A stretch of DNA of 7,652 bases from Clostridia bacterium. Lineage in GTDB: Bacteria > Bacillota > Clostridia > CAKSNL01 > HGM11501. Location of the stretch: NCBI GenBank assembly GCA_030535815.1, contig JAUNRD010000004.1:13687-21338 (forward strand). The letters are read 5' to 3'. Both the position numbers and the translations under genes were made by a program. The notes under the pieces were generated by a model. The model did not search any database, was not told the DNA's origin, and was given only the letters and a program-made list of their open reading frames with translations. Below, piece after piece: positions 1 to 6,169 of the stretch (position 1 is its first letter; each line of letters starts with the position of its first letter).

Positions 1-273
1 GATTTCGCCCTTTACAGAGTCAATTCTCACCTCGAAAATTTCTCCGTTCCAGTGGCTTGACCAGTTGGCTTTACCGTAGATGCTTACGGATTTTTTGCCC
101 GTCAGATCAACATCCTCAAAAAGAAGATATTCACCTGCTGCCATGCCTACCTTTCCCGTGGCAGGCTTGGTTTTGCCCTCGGACATTTTATCGATTGTAA
201 GCTCTTCGGCACAGATTCCCATAACCGAGAAAAGCATTACAAAGGATAAAAGCAATGTTAATACTCTCTTCAT
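1..273 (-). CDS. Secreted protein with CBM6-like carbohydrate-binding domain (N-terminal part, truncated by window edge)
   Basis: The open frame starts at the ATG at 273-271 and runs off the left edge without a stop, giving the first 91 residues. A Shine-Dalgarno-like GGAAGGG lies 5 bases before the ATG. Residues 1-22 form a Sec signal peptide: MKR, a hydrophobic core, and a likely cut after GICA. No lipobox is present. Residues 47-91 contain GEYLLFEDVDLTG, a KSVSIYG strand and GEIFEVRIDSVKGEI. This matches the usual CBM6 pattern (Y-x-x-F/Y-x-N/D-V-D, then GG-x-I-E-V-R-x-D-S-x-x-G). The protein is therefore probably exported and binds polysaccharide; any catalytic domain would lie outside the window. 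It starts 21 bases after the transporter stop with no terminator between, so co-transcription is likely. A TATAAT at 294-299 could be a -10 box 20 bases upstream, but no -35 was found. CBM6 assignment is by eye; a related beta-sandwich is possible. Confidence 0.75.
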   Translation of the reverse strand, partial: MKRVLTLLLSFVMLFSVMGICAEELTIDKMSEGKTKPATGKVGMAAGEYLLFEDVDLTGKKSVSIYGKANWSSHWNGEIFEVRIDSVKGEI

Positions 274-294
274 AAAATCCCTTCCTTTATATAA

Positions 295-1170
295 TTATAA
301 ATTAAACAAAATTACTGCAGCCGCACCCATTACGGCACCAACTATCTGGGTTTTTGTAAATTTTTCCTTATAGAAAATTACGGAGATCAAAAATACAAGG
401 AGCAGCTTTGTTCCCGTAATAAGCACGCTTGACCTTGAAATTAAGAACATTGTGTTTATTAAAAGTGATGTCATATTGGTAAGGCCGTTAAAGGCGCCTG
501 CACCTACTGCATAAAGATTTCCCTTTGCATAAAGGGGCTTAAGTCCGTTTTTCTCCTTTATAAGACCGATTGCAATCAAGGCAACTGCAGAAAAGCCAAG
601 AGCCATAACCATAAATTCGTTGTCATACTGTGCCGAAAAAACCTTCTGCTGAATTCTCTGCACCACGCCGTACATACCGGAGCCCACAAAGGATAATATA
701 ATGCAGATAAGCCAATACACTGTGACAGGCTTCTTTTCGCCCTGTCCCCTGCCCTTTATGAGATAAATGGAAATAGCCAGCACAGCAAAGCCGATATATG
801 TAAATACGGAAGAATCCTCGGTTTCGCCCTGAATGATAAGCCCGTAGAGGATTTTGAAAACCAGTGCATATGACAAAATCAGGTTTGAAAGCGCATATGA
901 GCCTTTGGAAAAAGCCTCATAGGTTAAAACCGAAGCCATTCCGTATAAAAATCCGCCAAGGATTGAAAACATTAAGATTTCAGGCTTAAATGTAAAAACG
1001 CCGTCCGTAAGCAAATCCTTTATAAGGAAGAATGCCATGGAAAACAAAGATACAATACCCGTGAAAACAAATCCTCCGCTGTATTTGCTGCCGTGTTTTT
1101 TTACTACCAGTCCTTCACCTATGCTTGTGGAAACACAGGCAAGCATCACCAAGTAGGGTATATAATTCAC
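295..1170 (-). CDS. EamA/DMT-superfamily membrane transporter
   Basis: The 291-residue product has ten hydrophobic segments at about 3-24, 33-52, 64-85, 93-112, 121-139, 150-171, 186-204, 219-240, 246-267 and 273-291. This is the two-times-five helix layout and size of drug/metabolite transporters of the EamA type. The C-terminal pattern FYKEKFTKTQIVG followed by a last helix is characteristic of the second EamA repeat (E-K/R-x-T, then a glycine-rich helix). It should be an inner-membrane carrier for a small metabolite; substrate cannot be read from the sequence. The GTG at 1170 is chosen as start because GAGGTG lies 6 bases before it. The in-frame ATG at 1191 has no ribosome site and overlaps the best -10 candidate. 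The gene is divergent from an AraC regulator and precedes a secreted CBM6-like gene, so a role in sugar or sugar-metabolite movement is plausible but unproven. Confidence 0.85.
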   Translation of the reverse strand: MNYIPYLVMLACVSTSIGEGLVVKKHGSKYSGGFVFTGIVSLFSMAFFLIKDLLTDGVFTFKPEILMFSILGGFLYGMASVLTYEAFSKGSYALSNLILSYALVFKILYGLIIQGETEDSSVFTYIGFAVLAISIYLIKGRGQGEKKPVTVYWLICIILSFVGSGMYGVVQRIQQKVFSAQYDNEFMVMALGFSAVALIAIGLIKEKNGLKPLYAKGNLYAVGAGAFNGLTNMTSLLINTMFLISRSSVLITGTKLLLVFLISVIFYKEKFTKTQIVGAVMGAAAVILFNL

Positions 1171-1176
1171 CTTTAT

Positions 1177-1182
1177 CACCTC
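1177..1182 (-). promoter_or_regulatory. Ribosome binding site that fixes the transporter start at GTG 1170
   Basis: GAGGTG on the minus strand lies 6 bases before GTG 1170. It lies inside the longer reading frame that would begin at ATG 1191, and that ATG has no purine-rich sequence at a suitable distance. The shorter protein also begins directly with the first membrane helix, as expected for this family. Confidence 0.6.
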
Positions 1183-1191
1183 ATATATCAT

Positions 1192-1218
1192 AGTATAGGA
1201 AAAATCTTCGTTTGTAAA
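1192..1218 (-). promoter_or_regulatory. Possible weak promoter of the transporter gene
   Basis: On the minus strand TTTACA (1213-1218) and TATACT (1192-1197) resemble sigma-A boxes, but the spacer is only 15 bases. The -10 box ends 21 bases before GTG 1170, matching the distance seen at the other promoters here. The sub-optimal spacing could mean an activator-dependent promoter, for instance served by the divergent AraC protein. A palindrome GGAA-AAA-TTCC sits just upstream at 1220-1230. Low confidence. Confidence 0.3.
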
Positions 1219-1259
1219 TGGAAAAATTCCCTTTTTATACTTAAAAAAGGTGTTTTTTC

Positions 1260-1288
1260 TTGATTTTTATATATCGGGGGTGTATAAT
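1260..1288 (+). promoter_or_regulatory. Sigma-A type promoter of the AraC regulator at 1307
   Basis: TTGATT (1260-1265), a 17-base spacer and a perfect TATAAT (1283-1288) precede the gene. Initiation about 7 bases downstream would fall near 1295, at the edge of the GAGGTG ribosome site (1295-1300), leaving a leader of only about 12 bases. An A6-GGTG-T6 inverted repeat (1243-1258) abuts the -35 box and could be a regulator site or simply bent DNA. Confidence 0.6.
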
Positions 1289-1306
1289 TTTCACGAGGTG
1301 AGTTTT

Positions 1307-2116
1307 ATGAGTGAGCTTATTCATACCCCCGGGCTTGAGCCTGACTACTCGGAAAGTCTTACTGTTTACAATTTTATCTATGAGACAGAGTTTCATAAGC
1401 TTAAGCAACCGCTTTTCACAAAAGAATACAATGTTTTCCTGGTGACAAACGGAAGCGGAACTTTGACACTCAACGAAAAAAGCTTTCCCCTTTTTGAAAG
1501 CTGTGTTTTCTTTGTGTATGAAGAAACCACCTTTGAGCTTTCAGGCTCCTCCGACTTTGAATATATGCATATATCCTTCAAGGGCGAGCATATCCCCGAA
1601 ATGCTTAAAAGCTTCAATATTTCTCCCGATGAGCCTGTTTATTACAACCTTGCACCCTTAAAGGAATTCTGGTTTTCCTCCCATCAGAGGGCGAGGAAGG
1701 CATATTATATTACCATTACCAAGGGAACGCTGTTTTACACCATTTCCTTTTTAACACCGGAGCATAAAAATCCCGATTTTAAAGACAAGGATTTATACGG
1801 CCTTATTTTCAGCTATATAAACGCCCACTATACCGAGCTTGATTTCTGCCTTAAAAAGGTGGCATACACCTTTTCCTATACCCCGAAATATCTCTCCGCC
1901 GTGTTTTATAAGGAAAAGGGGCTTTGCTTTAAGGACTATCTTGCACAAAAGAGGATAAACCACGCCCTTTCCTTAATTGAACGTGACAATTTAACGTCAA
2001 TATCTGAAATTGCTACCCTATCCGGCTTTTCCGATCCCCTTTATTTTTCCAAGGTATTTAAAAAAATTACAAAATATACACCCTCTGACTTTATCGCAGA
2101 GCATAAAAAGAAGTAG
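1307..2116 (+). CDS. AraC-family transcriptional regulator (divergent from the transporter)
   Basis: A 269-residue protein. The C-terminal domain, about 170-262, holds the two helix-turn-helix units of the AraC/XylS family. The first is around 180-206 (KKVAYTFSYTPKYLSAVFYK). The second is around 231-255 (ISEIATLSGFSDPLYFSKVF), followed by the family signature K-x-x-x-x-TPSDF. The N-terminal part, about 20-95, has the strand spacing of a cupin-like sensor (YNVFLVTNGSGTLTLNEKSF) but lacks the usual histidine cluster and PGD turn, so the ligand mode may differ. The start is ATG 1307, with GAGGTG 6 bases upstream. An in-frame GTG at 1250 would add 19 residues but lies upstream of the promoter boxes and has no ribosome site. 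It probably controls the divergent transporter and CBM6-like unit, and perhaps the hydrolase genes; the targets are inferred only from position. Confidence 0.9.
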   Translation: MSELIHTPGLEPDYSESLTVYNFIYETEFHKLKQPLFTKEYNVFLVTNGSGTLTLNEKSFPLFESCVFFVYEETTFELSGSSDFEYMHISFKGEHIPEMLKSFNISPDEPVYYNLAPLKEFWFSSHQRARKAYYITITKGTLFYTISFLTPEHKNPDFKDKDLYGLIFSYINAHYTELDFCLKKVAYTFSYTPKYLSAVFYKEKGLCFKDYLAQKRINHALSLIERDNLTSISEIATLSGFSDPLYFSKVFKKITKYTPSDFIAEHKKK

Positions 2117-2136
2117 GGAAGGGATTTATCCCTTCC
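2117..2136 (+). terminator. Hairpin directly after the AraC stop codon
   Basis: GGAAGGGA (2117-2124), loop TTTA and TCCCTTCC (2129-2136) form a perfect 8-bp stem starting on the base after the TAG stop. No T-run follows. A second small stem CCGC-TTAT-GCGG (2135-2146) overlaps its end and is followed by TTTATAA. It may act as an mRNA 3' stabiliser or as a weak first terminator before the stronger one at 2168. Confidence 0.4.
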
Positions 2137-2167
2137 GCTTATGCGGTTTATAACATATAAAAAAAGT

Positions 2168-2200
2168 GCCGAAAGCAAAAGCTTTCGGCTCCTTTTTATT
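2168..2200. terminator. Bidirectional intrinsic terminator between the convergent AraC and hydrolase genes
   Basis: GCCGAAAGC (2168-2176), loop AAAA and GCTTTCGGC (2181-2189) form a perfect 9-bp stem. On the plus strand it is followed by TCCTTTTTATT. On the minus strand it is followed by ACTTTTTTTATATG (the A-run at 2158-2165 on plus). It thus serves the AraC gene ending at 2116 and the hydrolase gene, whose stop codon at 2201-2199 is 9 bases before the stem. Confidence 0.9.
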
Positions 2201-5200
2201 ACTTAAAGAATCTTATAACGGGGGATGTTATAATTCCCGTGGGTTTAACCATATAGTCATAGGTAAAGTTTGTTCCTGCAGCATAGTAGCAGCCCGGGTC
2301 TCTCCATATTTCGTCGCTGGAATTATGAAGTGCACCGAAGGTGTTGAAGCGGTTTCCGTAAAGCACAAATTCAACCTTGTGGTGACCTTTTTTAATTTCG
2401 GTCATTACGTTGTAGGGCATAATCACAATATTTCCTATATCCACTCCGTCAAGGATAACCTTTACAAATTCGCCCCTGTAATAGTTGGCAATAAATTCAA
2501 CTTTGCAGTCTTCCTCTGCGTCAAATTCCGCAAAATAGGAAACGTTTCCGCCGTAGAAGGGCATTCTGTAGTTTGTGATTGAGCCGAAGGAAATTTTTTC
2601 CTTGTTTTCGCAGATTGTCTTAGTTGCACCCTCAAGCTCAACGCCGAAATCACCTATAAGGAAGTAGTTTTCAAGGCTTACTCTCTTGCCGATGGGGGCA
2701 GTTACCACAATTTCGTTTGTACCCTTTTTTATCATGGGAATTTTTGCGGTGTGAATGTCCTTGTCAACGAAATATCCGTCTTTTACGATTTTTATTTCCT
2801 CACCGTTTACCTTAAGGGAATCCATTTCCTCAAAGGCTATGGAACAGGGAGTGTCAATTTCGCTTTCCACCTTGAAGGTAAGCGTAACTTCCTCGTTTTT
2901 ACTGTCCTCGGGATATACCCAGGGCTGTGTTCCGCATCCGTCCGCACGACGGATTCCAAGGGGCTTACGAAGCGCGGTATCAAGGCGGAGCATTTCCTCG
3001 GGGGTTGTTATTTCCGTTTCACCCATTTTTGCGGTTGCAATGTCCATAATATAAACATTGTCCTCGTGGCGGTGATAGGAAACCTTTTCCGTTATTCTCA
3101 TTTCCTTTATAAATTCAAGAGGCTTTGCCTCTTCCGTAAAGGAGCCTTCCTCAGAAGGTGTAAGCATAAATAAAAGTGAATCGTAAATATACATAGTTTT
3201 GGGAATTACGGTATAGCCGTCCTTCGCCACATAGTTACATTCCTTCATTTCACCTGTCAATGCATCAAGAAGCACGGGCTTATAATGGCCCTTTATCTTT
3301 ACTCTTATGCCCTCATCTTCAACGGTGTCGCGGAAGTTCTGACGCTGGATTTTTCTGTATATGGGATTTGCCTTTTTATAGAGAGACTCTCTTCTTCCGT
3401 TTGCGATGAAGAGATATTTTATGTCCCCGTCCTTTCTCATATTGTAAAGGTAGCGGTCAGCGCCTGCACCGTCATCCTTTCTTATTTCAATGTCGCGCTG
3501 TTCCTTTAAGGCATTTAAGATATCAATCTTGTTAAAGTCCACCTTGGTGGAAAGTGCGCTAAGTGAAGCTACGCCTTCCTTTTCCTGGCCGTCTATATAG
3601 ATGGGGGCATCCCCCGCGATTATCACTTTTCCGCCGCGAGAAGCAAAGTCCTTAAGGATTGAAAGCGTGGTGCTTCTTATTGTCTTAAGTGCGGGAAGCA
3701 CAACGGCGTCATATTCCATTTCGCCAACCTTAAGTCCGCCCGTGCTCTCCTTAACCTGAGTGGGAAGGAGCGATTCTGAGATATAGTCAAAGTCCATCTG
3801 ACCGAAGAGAAGCCACTCTGTGATATTGTCAAAGTTTGCCTCAAGCTTTGTCATTTCGTCTGACGACAGGTCATTGGGGCCGTATGCAAGCCAGGCACTT
3901 TCAACGGGGTGGATTACAGCAACCTTAACATCAGCCTTGCCCTTGGTGAGCGCCGTATTTACTCTTGCAAAATAGTTTTCAATCCAGGGATATTCCTTGT
4001 ACCAGGGTGCCTGATAGTTGAAGGTTGCAGGATAGTCTCGCTTTGCCATACCCTTCATTGATACCCAGGAAAGATGGGGAACTCTCACCGTTACGCCGAG
4101 AGCCGCCTGCCAGTCCCCTGAAATTTTATAGGTTCTGAAATCGCAGTCCCAGTCGGTTACGCCGTAAAACTCGGAAACCTGAGCCTCTCTGCCGTACTGA
4201 TTTTTAACGGACTGTGCCTGCTTTGCAGTGGTGTATTCACGAAGATCGCAAAGCATATCAATTCCGGGGATTCCGAAATGAGCCAGACTTCTCATAACCT
4301 CGCCGCAGGAATTGGTCTGTGTCTTTAAAAGCGGCTCTGATAACATATGTCCCGTAAGGCTTATGCCGTGCTCATCACACCATACGCCAATCTGCTTTGC
4401 ATAGGCGTTGGCAAAACGCTCCGCCGTGTGGTCGTGATAGCAGTATCTTACATAGGAAGGCTTGTTATCCGGGAGATTCCACACAACCTCGGGAAGGCGT
4501 GGAACAAGCGAAAAGCCGTACATTTTATTGAAGGTTTCATCAAAGTCATATGTCCAGGGAAGGGATAACGCTTTAGGCTCGTGGGAGAAGGCTAAAACCT
4601 CTTTTCCCGCAAAGTGTGGCTCGTCCGTAAAAATGGCGTGAACGGTTTTACCGAAGCTTTCTCCGATTTCCCGGTTATATGCCTCGTGAGTTATGTTTAT
4701 AAACTCCGCCATAGCCTCATCGTTCATAGAGTCAACATAGCCCTGATCATTATGCCAGCCGCCGCCAAAGTGATGTTTTACAAAGGCATACCATTTTTTG
4801 CCTTCAGCCGCATCATCTGCGTCTATCATTTTATAGCTTTTTAATGTACCGTCTGAATTAAGCACCACATCATAGGAGGAAAGAAGGTAGGGTTTTCCCG
4901 TTTCGATTGCCTCTTCATAGGAGACATATTCCTCTTTGGCAGGGGTGAACACTATGTATTTCATACGGTATTTCATATTTTTGGTAACATAGCCACCCGC
5001 CTGACCGGATGCCCAGCGGTCCTCATCGTAAAGCCAGGGAAGGAGACCTTCTTCCTCGCCCTTCTTAACACAGGATTTTATAAGATGCATAAACTCATCG
5101 CTTAAATATTTTGTTGCCATACCACTACGAACGTGCATATGATAGCCGCCGAAGCCCATTTCCTTGAAGATTTCAATCTGGCGAAGCAACTCTTCCTCGG

Positions 5201-5306
5201 AAAGCTGACAGTTCCAGGACCAGAAGGGTGCTCCCCTGTATTCAGAGCCGGGGTTTTTGAAAAGCTCGGACGATAATTTTTTTTCCTTATTACCCTTGTA
5301 TAACAT
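2199..5306 (-). CDS. Large intracellular glycoside hydrolase, GH106-like (alpha-L-rhamnosidase-related)
   Basis: A 1035-residue protein without a signal peptide, so probably cytoplasmic. Residues 18-60 carry the entry NPGSEYRGAPFWSWN, then RQIEIFKEMGFGG and HMHVRSGM, typical of bacterial hydrolases related to family GH106 (PF17132). Their TIM barrel here spans about 25-450. Candidate catalytic acids are Glu229 in FTDEP and Glu379 in VSEFYG; the run GDWQAALGV (397-405) is also conserved in such proteins. Residues 460-575 (KVAVIHPVESAW; VVLPAL; LKDFASRGGKVIIAG) look like the amidotransferase-like domain that follows the barrel in related enzymes. Residues about 800-1020 are beta-rich and resemble GH2-type sugar-binding sandwiches. 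The start has a strong GAGGAGG 6 bases upstream that overlaps the stop of the amidohydrolase gene, so translation is probably coupled. The substrate is unknown: rhamnosides are a guess from GH106, and the match to that family is distant. It ends just before a bidirectional terminator. Confidence 0.85.
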   Translation of the reverse strand: MLYKGNKEKKLSSELFKNPGSEYRGAPFWSWNCQLSEEELLRQIEIFKEMGFGGYHMHVRSGMATKYLSDEFMHLIKSCVKKGEEEGLLPWLYDEDRWASGQAGGYVTKNMKYRMKYIVFTPAKEEYVSYEEAIETGKPYLLSSYDVVLNSDGTLKSYKMIDADDAAEGKKWYAFVKHHFGGGWHNDQGYVDSMNDEAMAEFINITHEAYNREIGESFGKTVHAIFTDEPHFAGKEVLAFSHEPKALSLPWTYDFDETFNKMYGFSLVPRLPEVVWNLPDNKPSYVRYCYHDHTAERFANAYAKQIGVWCDEHGISLTGHMLSEPLLKTQTNSCGEVMRSLAHFGIPGIDMLCDLREYTTAKQAQSVKNQYGREAQVSEFYGVTDWDCDFRTYKISGDWQAALGVTVRVPHLSWVSMKGMAKRDYPATFNYQAPWYKEYPWIENYFARVNTALTKGKADVKVAVIHPVESAWLAYGPNDLSSDEMTKLEANFDNITEWLLFGQMDFDYISESLLPTQVKESTGGLKVGEMEYDAVVLPALKTIRSTTLSILKDFASRGGKVIIAGDAPIYIDGQEKEGVASLSALSTKVDFNKIDILNALKEQRDIEIRKDDGAGADRYLYNMRKDGDIKYLFIANGRRESLYKKANPIYRKIQRQNFRDTVEDEGIRVKIKGHYKPVLLDALTGEMKECNYVAKDGYTVIPKTMYIYDSLLFMLTPSEEGSFTEEAKPLEFIKEMRITEKVSYHRHEDNVYIMDIATAKMGETEITTPEEMLRLDTALRKPLGIRRADGCGTQPWVYPEDSKNEEVTLTFKVESEIDTPCSIAFEEMDSLKVNGEEIKIVKDGYFVDKDIHTAKIPMIKKGTNEIVVTAPIGKRVSLENYFLIGDFGVELEGATKTICENKEKISFGSITNYRMPFYGGNVSYFAEFDAEEDCKVEFIANYYRGEFVKVILDGVDIGNIVIMPYNVMTEIKKGHHKVEFVLYGNRFNTFGALHNSSDEIWRDPGCYYAAGTNFTYDYMVKPTGIITSPVIRFFK

Positions 5307-5317
5307 ATTACGCCTCC

Positions 5318-6112
5318 TCAGATTTTTATTTTAAGAAGTTTTTCTGCATTTTTATAAAACATCTTTTCGTTGTCTTTCTTTGAAAAGCCCATATCAATTA
5401 ATTTTTTAACCGTGCCCTCCGGGTTATGCATCGGAAAGTCGGAGCCGAATAAAACCTTGTCCGTTCCGTGATTTTTTATAATCCGCTTTGCCTGCTCGCT
5501 GTCCATAAAGTCTATGGAGCTTGAAGCATCAAAGTAAAGGTTTTCATATTTTCCGACCAGCGCTTCCTCTGCCCTGTCCCATACGCTGTAGCCGCCAAGA
5601 TGCGCCGCAATTACCGTAAGGTCGGGGTACTTTTCGCATATATTGGCAACTCTTTCGGGCGCGGACAAATCAGACTTTGTGTCACCAACGTGAAATAAAA
5701 TGGGAAGCCTTCCCCTTGCCGCCTCGTAAATGGGAAGCGCCTTTTCACAGTCAATGGCAAAGCCCTGAAAATCCGTGTGAAGCTTTATTCCGAGAAGCCC
5801 AAGCTTAATAATTCTCTCCACTTCGCCTTTTATGTCCTCATAGTCTGCGTGCATCGTTCCGAAGCCCACAAATTCGGGATTTTCAGAAACCAGCGAGGCT
5901 ATATAACTATTTATATGCTCAACCTGGTCGGCCCTTGTGGCTGTGGAGTGGATAAGGCATTTTGTGATTATGCCTTTTTCAAGCTCCTTTTTAATGTTTT
6001 CCACGTTTCCTATGCTGTACATTTTAACGCCGTAATAATTCCCCGTGGAAAGGGTTGCCTTTTCGGCTATCTTTTCGGGAAAAACGTGGACGTGTGCGTC
6101 AAAAATCTTCAT
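5318..6112 (-). CDS. Metal-dependent amidohydrolase (amidohydrolase family 2, COG2159-like)
   Basis: A 264-residue TIM-barrel enzyme. Metal-site motifs are visible in order: DAHVH at 5-9 (His7, His9), GIKLH at 108-112, LFHVG with His141, AAHLGG with His171, and LFGSDFP with Asp225. This order matches PF04909 enzymes, which hydrolyse amide, ester or lactone bonds or decarboxylate aromatic acids; the exact reaction cannot be told. No signal peptide, so cytoplasmic. The start is ATG 6112, preceded by GAGGGTG at 5 bases. The same frame is open up to ATG 6169, but those 19 codons lie across a consensus promoter and encode nothing family-like. The gene is 53 bases after the AraC stop and 11 bases before the large hydrolase, whose ribosome site covers this gene's TGA. 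The tight pairing suggests that it acts on the same substrate or on its breakdown product. Confidence 0.88.
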   Translation of the reverse strand: MKIFDAHVHVFPEKIAEKATLSTGNYYGVKMYSIGNVENIKKELEKGIITKCLIHSTATRADQVEHINSYIASLVSENPEFVGFGTMHADYEDIKGEVERIIKLGLLGIKLHTDFQGFAIDCEKALPIYEAARGRLPILFHVGDTKSDLSAPERVANICEKYPDLTVIAAHLGGYSVWDRAEEALVGKYENLYFDASSSIDFMDSEQAKRIIKNHGTDKVLFGSDFPMHNPEGTVKKLIDMGFSKKDNEKMFYKNAEKLLKIKI

Positions 6113-6115
6113 GAT

Positions 6116-6124
6116 GTCACCCTC
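6116..6124 (-). promoter_or_regulatory. Ribosome binding site that fixes the amidohydrolase start at ATG 6112
   Basis: GAGGGTGAC on the minus strand, with its GAGGGTG core 5 bases before the ATG. The first residues after this ATG are MKIFDAHVH, the usual N-terminus of the family, which supports this start over the ATG 57 bases upstream. Confidence 0.7.
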
Positions 6125-6140
6125 TTTTAAGAATATTTTA

Positions 6141-6169
6141 ATTATAATATCCCTGCCTTGTTTTGTCAA
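6141..6169 (-). promoter_or_regulatory. Consensus sigma-A promoter for the amidohydrolase-hydrolase pair
   Basis: On the minus strand a perfect TTGACA (6164-6169), a 17-base spacer and a perfect TATAAT (6141-6146) lie upstream of ATG 6112. Predicted initiation is near 6134, giving a leader of about 22 bases. The TGA inside TTGACA is the stop codon of the upstream AraC gene. With no terminator in the gap, the pair could be transcribed both from here and by read-through from the regulator. Confidence 0.85.

Noticed and set aside
80..373. Plus-strand 97-codon open frame at the left end
   Set aside because: It is antisense to the signal-peptide and CBM6-like gene and to the end of the transporter gene, with no ribosome site and no family-like features.
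1250..1306. N-terminal extension of the first AraC protein from GTG 1250
   Set aside because: The stretch contains the -35 and -10 boxes, and a good ribosome site sits just before ATG 1307.
1393..1617. Minus-strand 74-codon open frame inside the first AraC gene
   Set aside because: It is fully antisense to the sensor domain of a recognisable regulator, without its own ribosome site.
2166..2582. Plus-strand 138-codon open frame under the large hydrolase gene
   Set aside because: It lies antisense to a clearly conserved hydrolase, begins inside the terminator stem, and its product has no recognisable domain. Similar antisense frames at 2751-3173, 3285-3509, 4347-4568, 4614-4844, 5777-6130, 6541-6750 and 6769-7068 are rejected for the same reason of overlap with real genes.
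5318..6112. Assignment of the amidohydrolase as an L-rhamnono- or L-fuconolactonase to complete a rhamnose pathway
   Set aside because: Tempting next to a GH106-like enzyme, but the visible motifs (GIKLH, AAHLGG, LFGSDFP) fit the general COG2159 group better than the lactonase group, and no rhamnose dehydrogenase or dehydratase is in the window.
6113..6169. N-terminal extension of the amidohydrolase starting at ATG 6169
   Set aside because: These codons cover a perfect TTGACA-17-TATAAT promoter and overlap the end of the AraC gene, no ribosome site precedes the ATG, and the family N-terminus begins at ATG 6112.
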